DNA of 64,000 nt from Streptomyces ureilyticus (GTDB lineage: Bacteria > Actinomycetota > Actinomycetes > Streptomycetales > Streptomycetaceae). Below are positions 1 to 9,210 of this stretch, piece after piece. Location: NCBI RefSeq assembly GCF_011045025.1, contig NZ_JAAKZX010000004.1:1-64000 (forward strand), given 5' to 3'. Position 1 is the stretch's first letter. Every line of letters begins with the position of its first letter. Under the pieces are notes generated by a model. It was not told the origin of the DNA. It saw nothing but the letters and a program-made list of their open reading frames with translations, and searched no databases. The position numbers and the translations under genes are program-made.

Positions 1-1
1 G

Positions 2-136
2 TCCTCGACGGACTTGGCGAGCGCGTACACGGCGCCGCCGACGGACACGTACGACGACGATCTGGCGTACGTGCGCGATCTGGGGCTGGTCGCTCCGGAC
101 GCGCCGCACGCCCGGCGGTGTCGGTCACGCCCGTAG
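2..136 (+). pseudogene. 3' fragment of an AAA-like ATP-binding protein (window edge)
   Basis: The frame entering from the left edge keeps G or C at nearly every third codon position up to about position 119 and reads ...TYDDDLAYVRDLGLVAPDAP..., then degenerates and stops at TAG 134-136. The DDLAYVRDLGLV stretch resembles, from memory, the C-terminal region of Streptomyces AAA-like ATP-binding proteins, which normally continue with an ANPIYREV-type sequence. That continuation is missing. The fragment abuts an LCP gene that lacks its own N-terminus, so the two look joined by a deletion. The family assignment rests on a short match. A minus-strand reading of bases 1-50 is also GC3-rich, so this is tentative. 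Confidence 0.3.
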
Positions 137-140
137 GGCC

Positions 141-1175
141 GTGTACGAGAAGCTGGACGGGAACATCACGGCGGACGAGGCTGCCGCGGCCGAGCTCGCT
201 CGGTACGAGAAGGAGCGGCCGACCGCGTTGGTGAAGGACGCGCAGAACATCCTGCTGATCGGGTCCGACTCCCGCTCGGGTGAGGAGAACCGGAAGTACG
301 GGCGGGACTTCGGCACCGAGCGCTCCGACACCGTGATCCTGCTGCATCTCGCGGCGAACCGGCGCCGTGCGACCGCCGTTTCGATACCGCGCGACCTGAT
401 GGTGGACGTGCCGGGCTGCCGGCGCCGGGACGGCGGCCGCAGCGAACCGGTGTTCGCGGTGTTCAACTACGCCTTCCAGGCCGGGGGTTCGGCCTGCACG
501 ATCCGTACGGTGGAGAAGCTGACGGACATCCGGATCGACCACCACATGGTCGTGGACTTCAACGGCTTCAAGGACATGGTGGACGCGGTCGACGGCGTCG
601 TGGTCTGCCTCAAGGAGCCGATGAACGACCGCGCCGCGAAACTGCGGCTGCCCGCGGGCAAGGTAAAGCTCAACGGCGAGCAGGCCCTCGGCTACGTACG
701 CGCCCGCAAGAGCGTCGGCGACGGCAGCGACACCGAGCGGATGGAACGCCAGCAGCGGTTCCTGGGCGCGCTCGTCAGCAAGGTCCGCAGCAATGACGTA
801 CTGCTGAATCCCGTGAAGCTCTATCCGGTACTCGACGCGGCGACCTCGTCCCTCACCACGGACCCCGCGCTGGCGAACCTGCGGGGCCTGTACGACCTGG
901 TGCGCGGCCTGCGCGATATCCCCACCGAACGTGTGCAGTTTCTGACGGTGCCGAGGGAGTCGTACCCCTACAACCCCAATCGCGACCAATTGGTGGAAGC
1001 CGAGGCGGAGAAACTCTTCGAGCGGCTGCGCAGGGATGCTCCGGTCGAGGTATCGGACAACTCGGACGATCAGGAAGGCAAATCGGGCGGAAAACGTAAT
1101 GACGGACCCTCACCCTCGACGAGCCCCGCGCCGACTTTCCGGGGGAACACGGCGGCTGAGGACCCGTGCGGTTAA
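141..1175 (+). CDS. LCP family protein lacking its N-terminal anchor
   Basis: LytR-CpsA-Psr proteins transfer undecaprenyl-linked glycopolymers such as teichoic acids onto peptidoglycan outside the membrane. This 344-residue product has the LCP core: NILLIGSDSR at 36-45, SDTVILLHL at 62-70, SIPRD at 81-85, and the GEQALGYVRARK block with the arginines that bind the pyrophosphate lipid. The other LCP proteins here carry a basic cytoplasmic tail and a membrane helix before this point. Here the GTG start falls straight at the extracytoplasmic stretch, so no anchor or signal is encoded. The frame stays open upstream but reads as Arg/Thr-rich non-coding sequence. There is no LytR_C domain, and the C-terminus is a Ser/Pro-rich tail. 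It may be a pseudogene or an assembly junction. Confidence 0.75.
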   Translation: MYEKLDGNITADEAAAAELARYEKERPTALVKDAQNILLIGSDSRSGEENRKYGRDFGTERSDTVILLHLAANRRRATAVSIPRDLMVDVPGCRRRDGGRSEPVFAVFNYAFQAGGSACTIRTVEKLTDIRIDHHMVVDFNGFKDMVDAVDGVVVCLKEPMNDRAAKLRLPAGKVKLNGEQALGYVRARKSVGDGSDTERMERQQRFLGALVSKVRSNDVLLNPVKLYPVLDAATSSLTTDPALANLRGLYDLVRGLRDIPTERVQFLTVPRESYPYNPNRDQLVEAEAEKLFERLRRDAPVEVSDNSDDQEGKSGGKRNDGPSPSTSPAPTFRGNTAAEDPCG

Positions 1176-1419
1176 GCGCCGAACGCGTCTGCGAGTAAAG
1201 GGCACACCAAGTTGGGGAACATTCGTCCAAAAAAATGGGGCAGATTGACCGGTTGTAAGACGTGGAATTTGTCACCGGCGTCCCTTGACCGTGATCCGGC
1301 CGGATAGTGTGAGCGGTCCGGTGCACCCGGCCATGAGGTCGTGCACCTGCTTGAACGAGACCGGGCGCTTTTTGAGGGGAGAAGGCGCCGCGTGGCCCCG
1401 ACGGAGGACTGACACAACC

Positions 1420-3168
1420 GTGGACGCGCAAGGCCGAGGGCGGGCGGACAATATCGACCCCGCAGACCAGTGGGTACTCAATCCGAACACCGGCGACTAC
1501 GAATTGCGACTGGGCCCTTCCACAGCGCAGCCGTCGGTACCCGGCCCCCGCTCCTCCAGAACCGCCACCGCAGGTGCCGCCGCGCCCCCGCGCGGCCGTA
1601 CGGCGCCGGGGCGGGAGTACCGGGGATCGCCGGAGGTGGCGCCGGCACCCGAGGTCGTGCCCGGCCCGCGCAGGCGGCGCCCGCCACAGGGGCCGCCGCC
1701 GAGCCGTCGCAAGGGCCGGCCGCAGAAGCCAAAGGGCAAGAAGATAGCGCTGTGGACCGGCGGCACCATGGCCTTCGCGCTGGTCGCCGTCTCCACTGCG
1801 GGCTACGTCTACGTCAAGCACCTCGAGGGCAACGTCTCCACGACGGACGTCGGGAGCGCGGGCGCGGGGAACTTCAGCAAGGACGAGGCCTTCAACATCC
1901 TGATCATCGGGACCGACAAGCGCACCGGCAAGGGCAATCAGGGGTACGGCGACACCGGCAACATCGGGCACGCCGACACCAACATCCTGCTGCACGTCTC
2001 CAAGGACCGTACGAACGCGACCGCGATGAGCATTCCGCGCGACCTGATCGTGGACATTCCGGACTGCGCCACGAAGCAGGAGGACGGCGGCTCCAAGGTC
2101 ATCGCCGGCTCGCAGGACGTCCGCTTCAACACGAGCCTCGGGCAGAGCGGACGGGATCCGGGCTGCACGATGCGTACGGTCAAGGAGGCCACCGGCATCT
2201 CGGTGGACCACTTCATGATGGCCGACTTCAACGCGGTGAAGACGCTGACGTCGGCGGTGGGCGGGGTCGAGGTCTGTCTCACCAAGCCCGTCGACGACCC
2301 GGAGTCGAAGCTCAAACTGCCCGCGGGCACGTCGACGGTGGAGGGCGAGCAGGCGCTCGCCTTCGTCCGTACCCGGAAGAGTTTCGGCAACAGTGGAGAC
2401 CTCGACCGGATCAAGGTGCAGCAGCAGTTCCTGGGTTCGCTCATGCGGAAGATGTCCTCCAGCGACACCCTGACCAGCCCCACGAAGCTGCTGAATCTGG
2501 CGGAGGCCGCCACCAAGGCGCTGACCGTCGACACCGGCATCGGCAAGGTCAGCACGCTCAAGGACGTGGCCCTGGAGCTGAAGAAGGTACCGCCGAAGAA
2601 CGTCTCCTTCATGACGGTGCCGGTGATCGACAATCCGACCGAGCAGGTCAAGGCCACGGTGGTCATCGATGAGACGAGGGGCCCCGAGATCTTCTCGATG
2701 ATCAAGGACGATGTCTCGTTCACCGAGGTGAAGAAGAAGCAGCAGAAGGAGAAGGCCGCGGTCGCCGCCCGCCTCAAGGGCACAAAGGCCGATCCCGCGG
2801 ACGTACGCGTACGGATCCTCAACGGCGGCGCGGCCCCGGGCTCCGCGCAGGAAACCCTCACCTACCTGCAGAACGACGAGGGCGTGCTCAAGTCGGAGAA
2901 CGCGGGTAACGCCGAGACCTCCCTGAAGAAGACAACCCTCGAGTACGCTCCCGATCAGGCAGACCAGGCACGCAGGCTCGCCGACATCATGGGCCTCTCC
3001 GGGTCTGCCATGAAGCCGGGCGAGAGCGTGACCAACTCCCAGGGCCTGCCGGCGATCACGCTGACCCTGGGAGAGGACTTCAAGGGGGCCGGGGAATCCC
3101 TCACCGCTCCGTCGACGGCGCCGGATGTGGAGAAGTCCACGGCGGACAAAGTCGAGTGCGCCAAGTGA
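1420..3168 (+). CDS. LCP family protein with LytR C-terminal domain
   Basis: Predicted membrane-anchored glycopolymer-peptidoglycan ligase of 582 residues. A Pro/Arg-rich cytoplasmic tail (1-108) precedes a membrane helix (about 109-131). The LCP domain has FNILIIGTDKR (about 158-168), SIPRD (204-208) and GEQALAFVRTRK. A LytR_C domain near the C-terminus begins DVRVRILNGG and ends before a Lys-rich stop. I chose the GTG at 1420 because the frame from there reads VDAQGRGRADNID, a natural start, with GGAGG 12 bases upstream. The frame is open farther upstream but reads as non-coding. A strong hairpin follows directly, separating it from the next LCP gene. Confidence 0.9.
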   Translation: MDAQGRGRADNIDPADQWVLNPNTGDYELRLGPSTAQPSVPGPRSSRTATAGAAAPPRGRTAPGREYRGSPEVAPAPEVVPGPRRRRPPQGPPPSRRKGRPQKPKGKKIALWTGGTMAFALVAVSTAGYVYVKHLEGNVSTTDVGSAGAGNFSKDEAFNILIIGTDKRTGKGNQGYGDTGNIGHADTNILLHVSKDRTNATAMSIPRDLIVDIPDCATKQEDGGSKVIAGSQDVRFNTSLGQSGRDPGCTMRTVKEATGISVDHFMMADFNAVKTLTSAVGGVEVCLTKPVDDPESKLKLPAGTSTVEGEQALAFVRTRKSFGNSGDLDRIKVQQQFLGSLMRKMSSSDTLTSPTKLLNLAEAATKALTVDTGIGKVSTLKDVALELKKVPPKNVSFMTVPVIDNPTEQVKATVVIDETRGPEIFSMIKDDVSFTEVKKKQQKEKAAVAARLKGTKADPADVRVRILNGGAAPGSAQETLTYLQNDEGVLKSENAGNAETSLKKTTLEYAPDQADQARRLADIMGLSGSAMKPGESVTNSQGLPAITLTLGEDFKGAGESLTAPSTAPDVEKSTADKVECAK

Positions 3169-3170
3169 CC

Positions 3171-3217
3171 TGAACGGCCTGCCATACGTCTACCAAGGCG
3201 TATGGCAGGCCTGTTCA
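3171..3217 (+). terminator. Hairpin terminator after the second LCP gene
   Basis: GGCCTGCCATACG (3176-3188) pairs perfectly with CGTATGGCAGGCC (3199-3211) across a 10-base loop. The outer arms TGAAC (3171-3175) and GTTCA (3213-3217) extend the stem past one bulged T. It starts two bases after the stop codon. No strong U-tract follows, which is common in Streptomyces. It probably isolates the second and third LCP genes transcriptionally. Confidence 0.8.
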
Positions 3218-3245
3218 GTGGTGCAGGGGTGGGGAGGCAGCGGAC

Positions 3246-4913
3246 ATGACGCAGAGTGGTGTGCGTGGGGAGCCGGCGCGACCACGCGTCCAACAGGCTC
3301 AGGACCTGGGCCGGGACGACGGTCCGCGCGATGATGCCGCGCCGGACGGCGGCGGTGACAACGGTGACGGCGGCGGTGCGGGAGGCAGACGGCGCGGCGG
3401 CAGAAGACGGCCGCGGGGCAAACGCGGCATACTCCGCTGGTCCGCGATAACCCTGTCGGTACTGATACTTGGCACGGCCGGCGCCGGATACTTCTACTAC
3501 TGGCATCTGAACAACAATATCGACAAGGGCGAGCGCAGCAGCGGAGACTCCAAGGCCAAGAAGGCGGAGCCGAACGCGGCGGGCCAGACGCCGCTGAACA
3601 TCCTGCTGATCGGTTCCGACAGCCGAAACTCCGAGGAGAACGTGAAACTGGGCGGCAGCCGGGATCAGATGGGCAGCAAGCCGCTGGGCGACGTCCAGAT
3701 GCTCATCCACCTGTCCGCGGGCCGGAAGCACGCCTCGGTGGTGAGCGTTCCGCGCGACACCCGGGTCGACATCCCGGAGTGCAGGGACCCCGAGACCGGC
3801 AAGACCTACCCGGCGACCAACGACATCATCAACGCCTCGCTGGCCCGCGGCGGAGCCGGCTGCACGCTCGCCACCTGGGAGAACCTGACCGGCGCCTATA
3901 TCGACCACTGGATGACGATCGACTTCGCGGGCGTGGTGAAGATGGCGGACGCCATCGGCGGTGTCGAGGTCTGTGTGGAGCACAACGTGCATGACCGTGC
4001 GCTGCCCGGCACCCCGGGCGGCTCCGGCCTCAAGTTGAAGGCCGGAAAGCACAAGGTCAAGGGCAAGCAGGCCTTGCAGTGGCTGCGTACCAGGCACGCC
4101 TTCGAGAGCGACCTCGGGCGGGCCAAGGCGCAGCACATGTACATGAACTCGATGATCCGCACGCTGAAGAAGCAGAACGTCTTCACCGACACCGGCCGGC
4201 TGATGGGCCTGGCCGAGGCGGCCACGGACTCCCTGAAGGTCTCCGAGGAGATCGGCCAGGTCGATGAGCTGTACGGCCTCGGTATGCAGCTCAAGACGGT
4301 GCCGACCGACCGCATCACCATGACGACCATGCCGAACGACGTTGACCCGCAGAACCCCAACCACCTGGTGCCGAAGGGCGCGGACGCCGAGCAGGTCTGG
4401 TCGATGATCCGCGACGACGTGCCCTTCGACAACAAGGGCAAGGACGAGAAGAAGCCCGCGAAGGAGCAGGAGCAGGCCTCCGCCGACCCGGCCGCCGAGG
4501 ACGGCGAAATCGGCATCGTGGTGCAGAACGGCACGCGCTCCGCCACCCTCGCCCCGGTCGGCGGGCGGGCGCACGCGGTGGGCCAGGCGCTCGTGGAGAA
4601 GGGCTTCAGCAGGGCGACGGCCGACGGGACGGTGACGCTCGCCGAGGACAAGACGGTCGTCCGCTATCCGAGTGCCGAGCTGGAGGGCGATGGCCAGCGC
4701 GTCGCCAAGTCGCTGGGGATTCCGCTGAGTTCGGTGAAGAGGTCGACCGACGTCTCCGGCGTCACCCTCGTCGTGGGCGCCGACTGGCGCGAGGGCACGG
4801 CCTACCCGAAGCAGTCCAAGCCCGAGGCCGGGGATGTGCCCAAGACCGCCGACGCCCTGAACGGCTCGGACAGCGACAAATGCATGCCCGTGTACGAGCC
4901 CTACCGCTGGTAG
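3246..4913 (+). CDS. LCP family protein with LytR C-terminal domain
   Basis: A 555-residue LCP ligase. The N-terminal tail (1-61) is rich in Asp/Gly then Arg, and a single membrane helix spans about 62-86. The LCP domain has LNILLIGSDSR (about 117-127), SVPRD (167-171) and GKQALQWLRTRH. A Lys/Glu-rich linker leads to a LytR_C domain starting IGIVVQNGTRS. The ATG at 3246 follows GGGGAGG at a suitable distance. It is convergent with the minus-strand glycosyltransferase gene, 22 bases away. Which polymer it transfers cannot be read from sequence. Confidence 0.9.
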   Translation: MTQSGVRGEPARPRVQQAQDLGRDDGPRDDAAPDGGGDNGDGGGAGGRRRGGRRRPRGKRGILRWSAITLSVLILGTAGAGYFYYWHLNNNIDKGERSSGDSKAKKAEPNAAGQTPLNILLIGSDSRNSEENVKLGGSRDQMGSKPLGDVQMLIHLSAGRKHASVVSVPRDTRVDIPECRDPETGKTYPATNDIINASLARGGAGCTLATWENLTGAYIDHWMTIDFAGVVKMADAIGGVEVCVEHNVHDRALPGTPGGSGLKLKAGKHKVKGKQALQWLRTRHAFESDLGRAKAQHMYMNSMIRTLKKQNVFTDTGRLMGLAEAATDSLKVSEEIGQVDELYGLGMQLKTVPTDRITMTTMPNDVDPQNPNHLVPKGADAEQVWSMIRDDVPFDNKGKDEKKPAKEQEQASADPAAEDGEIGIVVQNGTRSATLAPVGGRAHAVGQALVEKGFSRATADGTVTLAEDKTVVRYPSAELEGDGQRVAKSLGIPLSSVKRSTDVSGVTLVVGADWREGTAYPKQSKPEAGDVPKTADALNGSDSDKCMPVYEPYRW

Positions 4914-4935
4914 TTCCCCGGCGTCGCCGCGGTGC

Positions 4936-5958
4936 TCAGCTCTCCGCGAGCACCGCGGGCCGCCGTGACGCGATGACCTTCCTGGCCAGTGAGCGTGGGC
5001 TGGTCAGGAAGCCCCAGCCCCAGGACATGTGCATCGTGGCGAGGGCTACGGGGATCTGCAGGCGTGCCTTGAGCGGGAGGCCCTTGCCCGCCGGTACGGA
5101 ACCGGCGGTGATGGCCGCGAGATAGCCGCCCGGGACGACGAAGCCCCACGGGGTCAGCGCGGCGCCCGCCACCAGGCCCGCCGCCATCGCGCACACCGCC
5201 ACCGGCGGAGCGAGGTAGCGCAGGTTGATGGAACCCTCGTGGTAGCGGGCGACGACGTGGCGCCAACGGCCGTAGTCCTTGTACTGCTTGGCGAGCGCGC
5301 GCACCGAAGGCCTGGGCCGGTACGACACCTTCAGCTCCGGTGAGAACCAGATCAAACCGCCCGCCTCACGGATCCGGAAGTTCAGCTCCCAGTCCTGGGC
5401 GCGGATGAACTCCTCGTTGTAGCCGCCCTGTTGCTCCAGCGCCTCGCGCCGGAAGACGCCGAGGTAGACCGTTTCGGCCGGGCCCGCCTGACCGCCTGTG
5501 TGGAAGGCGGCGTTGCCGACGCCGATCTTCGAGGTCATCGCGGCCGCGACGGCGTGCTCCCAGTCGTTCTCGCCTTCGGCGTGCATGATGCCGCCGACGT
5601 TCTGCGCGCCGGTCTCCTCCAGGAGTCGTACGGCCGTGGCGATGTAGTTCGGCGAGAGCATGCCGTGGCCGTCCACGCGGACGACGATCGGATGGCGGGA
5701 GGCCTTGATCGCGGCGTTCAGGGCGGCCGGCGTACGGCCCGTCGGGTTCGGGACGGTGTGCACGCGGGGGTCTTCCCGTACGAGCTCGGCGGCGATCTCG
5801 TCCGTACGGTCCGAGGACGGACCGATGGCGATCACGACCTCCATCTCGCCGTCGTACTCCTGGGCGAGGATCGCTTGGACGGCTCCGCGCAGATGCCGCT
5901 CCTCGTCGAGGACGGGCATGATCACGGATACGGCGGGGAGGCGCCCGTCGGAATTCAC
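4936..5958 (-). CDS. Family 2 glycosyltransferase (ExoA-like), membrane-associated
   Basis: A 340-residue GT-A fold glycosyltransferase. VSVIMPVLDEERHL at 10-23 is the nucleotide-sugar-binding strand, the acidic motif VRVDGHG lies near 93-99, and QDWELNFRIREAGG near 188-201 is the usual acceptor/catalytic-base region. Two hydrophobic segments after residue 240 should hold it at the membrane with the active site in the cytoplasm. The GTG start has an AGAAGGA box upstream. It sits inside the LCP gene array on the opposite strand, which suggests a role in making a cell-wall or capsular polymer that LCP enzymes attach. Substrate unknown. Confidence 0.85.
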   Translation of the reverse strand: MNSDGRLPAVSVIMPVLDEERHLRGAVQAILAQEYDGEMEVVIAIGPSSDRTDEIAAELVREDPRVHTVPNPTGRTPAALNAAIKASRHPIVVRVDGHGMLSPNYIATAVRLLEETGAQNVGGIMHAEGENDWEHAVAAAMTSKIGVGNAAFHTGGQAGPAETVYLGVFRREALEQQGGYNEEFIRAQDWELNFRIREAGGLIWFSPELKVSYRPRPSVRALAKQYKDYGRWRHVVARYHEGSINLRYLAPPVAVCAMAAGLVAGAALTPWGFVVPGGYLAAITAGSVPAGKGLPLKARLQIPVALATMHMSWGWGFLTSPRSLARKVIASRRPAVLAES

Positions 5959-6183
5959 GTGCTGGGGTTCCTTCTCGTCTTTTCGGCCGGGGGTCCGGCT
6001 CGCCGCGCAGCGGCTGTCAGGCGCAGCGCCCCCAGGAAATCAGCATCAGGCCGTACGTTACCGCGAACGAGGGACACGGACGCGCGCCGCCCGGCCGCTG
6101 CACCGGGCCGCAGATCGTATGGGCCTACGGTACTCAACGGCCCCCCACACACACCCACACCCGCCGACGCGGAGGTGTCCCCC

Positions 6184-7632
6184 TTGCCCGCACCGCCCCG
6201 CAGACCCGTTCGCCCGCCGCGGCAGCGCCCAGCGCGGCCGCTCGTACGGCGCAAGCGACCACGGTGGGCCCTGCGGGTGGTGACCTCGCTCTCCGTGGCG
6301 GTGCTCGCGGCGGCCGGCATCGGGCACGCGGTGGTCACCGGCGTCGACGCCGACATCGACCGCGTCGACCCCTTCAAGGACATGAAGAACCGGCCCGCGC
6401 AGGGCGACGGCATGAACGTCCTGCTGGTCGGCACCGACGGCCGCGAGCGGATCAGCAAGGCGGAGCGCGCGAAGTACCACCTCGGCGGCGAGCCCTGCCA
6501 CTGCACGGACACGGTGATGATCGTGCACATCTCGCAGGACCGGAAGCGGGTCAGCGTCGTCAGCCTGCCGCGCGACTCGTACGCCAGGACACCCGCGCAC
6601 ACCGACCACACCACCGGCGAACGGCACCGCCCGCACGCGCTCAAGCTCAACTCCGCGTACGCGGAGGGCGGGCCGCAACTGACCGTGCGTACCGTCGAGA
6701 ACATGACACGCGTGAAGATCGACCACTACCTGGAGGTCGACTTCACCAGCTTCATGAGAACGGTGGACGAGCTCGGCGGCGTACGGATCTGCACGGTGCG
6801 CCCGTTGAAGGACCGGTACACCCGGCTGAACCTGCCCGCCGGCACGCACGATCTGAATGGCGGTCAGGCACTTCAGTACGTACGGTCCCGGCACCTCGAC
6901 GGCGCCTCCGACCTCAGCCGGATGCAGCGCCAGCAGCGTTTCCTGGCCGCGCTGGTCGATCGGGTCACCTCGACCCGTGTGCTGCTGAACCCGATGAAGT
7001 TCCGCGATGTGACGCAGACCGTGCTCAGCTCTGTGCGGGCGGACAAGGGGTTCGGCACGGACGATCTGGTCGATCTGGGGTGGGCGATGCGGAACTTCTC
7101 GCCGTCGTCCTCGGAGTTCGCGACCGTCCCGATCGCGCGGATGGAGTTCCCCGTGAAGGGCGTCGGCTCGACCCTGAAGTGGGACGCGAAGAAGTCGGAG
7201 CGGCTCTTCCGTGCGCTGCGCGAGGACCGGCCGCTGGCCCCGCATCACTCCCCGTCCAAGGCCGTACGCGTCGATGTGGCCCCGCAGCAGATCCACGTCC
7301 AGGTCGAGAACGGCACGACCACGCCGGGTCTCGGCCGCCGCGTCGACAACGCGCTGTCCGCGACGGGCTTCAACACGACGGGCGCCCCGAAGAACGCCCT
7401 CGACCGCTCCGTCAAGCGCACCCTCATCACGTACGACCCCGGCTGGAACCGTTCGGCCAAGTCCCTGGCGGCGGCCCTGCCGGGCAGCCGGTCGCGGGCG
7501 GTCAAGGGCCAGGGCCCGACGCTGAAGGTGATCGCGGGCTCGGACTTCAAGCGCGTGACGAAGGTACGGGCGGAGGATGCGCGGCGCGGGGAGGCCGGAG
7601 TGGCCACCGGGGACGAGGTGACGTGTCCGTGA
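6184..7632 (+). CDS. LCP family protein with LytR C-terminal domain
   Basis: A 482-residue LCP ligase with a short Pro/Arg-rich cytoplasmic tail, a membrane helix at about 28-50, the core motifs MNVLLVGTDGRE, SLPRD and GGQALQYVRSRH, and a C-terminal LytR_C domain beginning IHVQVENGTTTPG. It carries an unusual CHC triplet (EPCHCTD) in the first core loop. The start is uncertain. TTG at 6184 has GGAGG eight bases upstream (6171-6175), whereas GTG at 6175 overlaps that box. Farther upstream the frame runs antisense to the glycosyltransferase and is not coding. The two genes are divergent with a 225-base gap. Confidence 0.85.
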   Translation: MPAPPRRPVRPPRQRPARPLVRRKRPRWALRVVTSLSVAVLAAAGIGHAVVTGVDADIDRVDPFKDMKNRPAQGDGMNVLLVGTDGRERISKAERAKYHLGGEPCHCTDTVMIVHISQDRKRVSVVSLPRDSYARTPAHTDHTTGERHRPHALKLNSAYAEGGPQLTVRTVENMTRVKIDHYLEVDFTSFMRTVDELGGVRICTVRPLKDRYTRLNLPAGTHDLNGGQALQYVRSRHLDGASDLSRMQRQQRFLAALVDRVTSTRVLLNPMKFRDVTQTVLSSVRADKGFGTDDLVDLGWAMRNFSPSSSEFATVPIARMEFPVKGVGSTLKWDAKKSERLFRALREDRPLAPHHSPSKAVRVDVAPQQIHVQVENGTTTPGLGRRVDNALSATGFNTTGAPKNALDRSVKRTLITYDPGWNRSAKSLAAALPGSRSRAVKGQGPTLKVIAGSDFKRVTKVRAEDARRGEAGVATGDEVTCP

Positions 7633-7692
7633 GGCCACGGATCGCGAACCGATCGGGCTTGACCGGATAGCGCCGCCCGGCTTGTTCGACCT

Positions 7693-7715
7693 GACCGGAA
7701 TATTGCATTCCGGTC
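7693..7715 (+). terminator. Inverted repeat after the fourth LCP gene
   Basis: GACCGGAAT (7693-7701) and ATTCCGGTC (7707-7715) form a perfect 9-bp stem with a five-base loop, 60 bases past the stop codon and 140 bases before the next start. A terminator is the simplest reading. Its palindromic form and position in a promoter region would also suit an operator for the next LCP gene. Confidence 0.5.
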
Positions 7716-7854
7716 GAGGAGAGTGTTCTGTCATGGCGTTTCTCTTTATGTCAGTCTCCGCAAGGTCCGGTTTGCATCAGCTTTGCAACGGGGGTGGTGT
7801 GATTTTCCGTGGACTCTTGTAAGCCGGACAGCTGAGCACTGCACACTGGGGCGC

Positions 7855-9132
7855 ATGAACAATTGGCCCGAGGGATGGCACGGAGACAACGGCGGCGACC
7901 GTTACGGCCGCGGCAGCGCGAGCGCCCAGCCCGAGGGCGCCCGCGCGATGCGACAGGTGGGACGCGGCCCGGGCTCGGGCCCGTCGGCACCGCCACGGGG
8001 CGGGGTCCCGCAGCAGCCCACCTACGACGACGGATACGGGCACCCCGACGACAACTTCAACAGCGACTACAACACCGGCCAGGTGTACGGCTCGCCGGGC
8101 GGCGGAGGGCCCGACGGACCGGGACCCCGCGGCCACCGTCCGCGGCCCGCGCCGAACTGGGGCCGCCGGATCAAGTGGACCGCGATAACCGTGGTCGTAC
8201 TGCTGGTCGTGGTCTCCGTCGGTACGTACTTCTGGGCCGACTCGAAGCTCAAGCGCGAGGTCGACCTGTCCAAGGTGATCGACCGGCCCGAGGCGGGCGA
8301 GGGCACGAACTACCTGATCGTCGGCTCCGACAGCCGCGAGGGCCTGTCCGCCGAGGAGAAGAAGAAGCTCCGCACGGGCTCCGCCGAGGGCAAGCGCACG
8401 GACTCGATGATGATCCTGCACGTCGGAGACAACGGGAACACGATGATCTCGCTGCCCCGCGACTCGAACGTAGAGATCCCGTCGTTCAAGGGCTCCGACT
8501 CCGGCAAGCTCTATGAGGGCACCGGCCGCCAGACGAAGCTGAACGCGGCTTACGCGGAGGACGGGCCCGAGCTGCTCGTGCGTACCGTCGAGGCCAACAC
8601 GGGCCTGCACATCGACCACTACGCGGAGATCGGCTTCGCCGGCTTCGCGAAGATCGTCGACGCGATCGGCGGCGTGGAGATCACGATCCCCCCGGGCGGC
8701 ATGAAGGACACCAAGTCCGGCGCCGACTTCGAGGCGGGCAAGCAGACCCTCAACGGCGAGCAGTCCCTGGCCTTCGTCCGTACGCGATACGCGCTCAAGG
8801 GCAGCGACCTGGACCGTACGAAGAACCAGCAGAAGTTCCTCTCGGCCCTCGCCAGCCAGACGGCGACGCCGTCCACGGTCATGAACCCCTTCAAGCTCTA
8901 CCCGACCATGGGCGCCGGCCTCGACACCCTCACCGTCGACAAGGACATGTCCCTGTGGAACCTGGCCTCCATGTTCTGGGCCATGAAGGGCGTCACCGGC
9001 GGCGAGGGCAAGTCCATGAACATGCCCATCTCCGGCAACTCCGCCAACGGCAACCTCCAGTGGGACGAAGCCAAGATGAAGACCCTGGTGGAGCAGCTGA
9101 AGAACGACGAGAAGGTGACGGTCACGGAGTAA
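7855..9132 (+). CDS. LCP family protein, no LytR_C domain
   Basis: A 425-residue LCP ligase. A long Gly/Pro/Asp-rich cytoplasmic region (1-106) is followed by a membrane helix at about 107-127. The core has NYLIVGSDSRE, SLPRDSNVEIP and GEQSLAFVRTRY, and the chain ends soon after, so the LytR_C domain of its neighbours is absent. The ATG at 7855 reads MNNWPEGWHG. The Shine-Dalgarno sequence is weak (TGGGG). The gene has its own 220-base upstream region, and a strong bidirectional hairpin separates it from the convergent gene downstream. Confidence 0.88.
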   Translation: MNNWPEGWHGDNGGDRYGRGSASAQPEGARAMRQVGRGPGSGPSAPPRGGVPQQPTYDDGYGHPDDNFNSDYNTGQVYGSPGGGGPDGPGPRGHRPRPAPNWGRRIKWTAITVVVLLVVVSVGTYFWADSKLKREVDLSKVIDRPEAGEGTNYLIVGSDSREGLSAEEKKKLRTGSAEGKRTDSMMILHVGDNGNTMISLPRDSNVEIPSFKGSDSGKLYEGTGRQTKLNAAYAEDGPELLVRTVEANTGLHIDHYAEIGFAGFAKIVDAIGGVEITIPPGGMKDTKSGADFEAGKQTLNGEQSLAFVRTRYALKGSDLDRTKNQQKFLSALASQTATPSTVMNPFKLYPTMGAGLDTLTVDKDMSLWNLASMFWAMKGVTGGEGKSMNMPISGNSANGNLQWDEAKMKTLVEQLKNDEKVTVTE

Positions 9133-9155
9133 GAGCTCCTGAGGACTCGTACGGC

Positions 9156-9202
9156 AAAGCCCGCTTCGCAGGCACCTGACGGATGCCTGGGAAGCGGGCT
9201 TT
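9156..9202. terminator. Bidirectional terminator between convergent genes
   Basis: AAAGCCCGCTT (9156-9166) pairs with AAGCGGGCTTT (9192-9202), and the inner arms CAGGCA and TGCCTG extend the stem. A-tract and T-tract lie on opposite sides, so it can terminate both the LCP gene and the minus-strand Cys-rich gene. Confidence 0.85.
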
Positions 9203-9210
9203 CGCGTTGT

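Noticed and set aside
1285..1310. TTGACC and TAGTGT as a promoter for the second LCP gene
   Set aside because: The spacer is only 14 bases, too short for the housekeeping sigma factor.
853..2211. Long open frame on the minus strand across two LCP genes
   Set aside because: It is antisense to clear LCP coding sequence, its product is Arg/Val/Ala/Gly-rich without a recognisable domain, and such frames are expected in GC-rich DNA.
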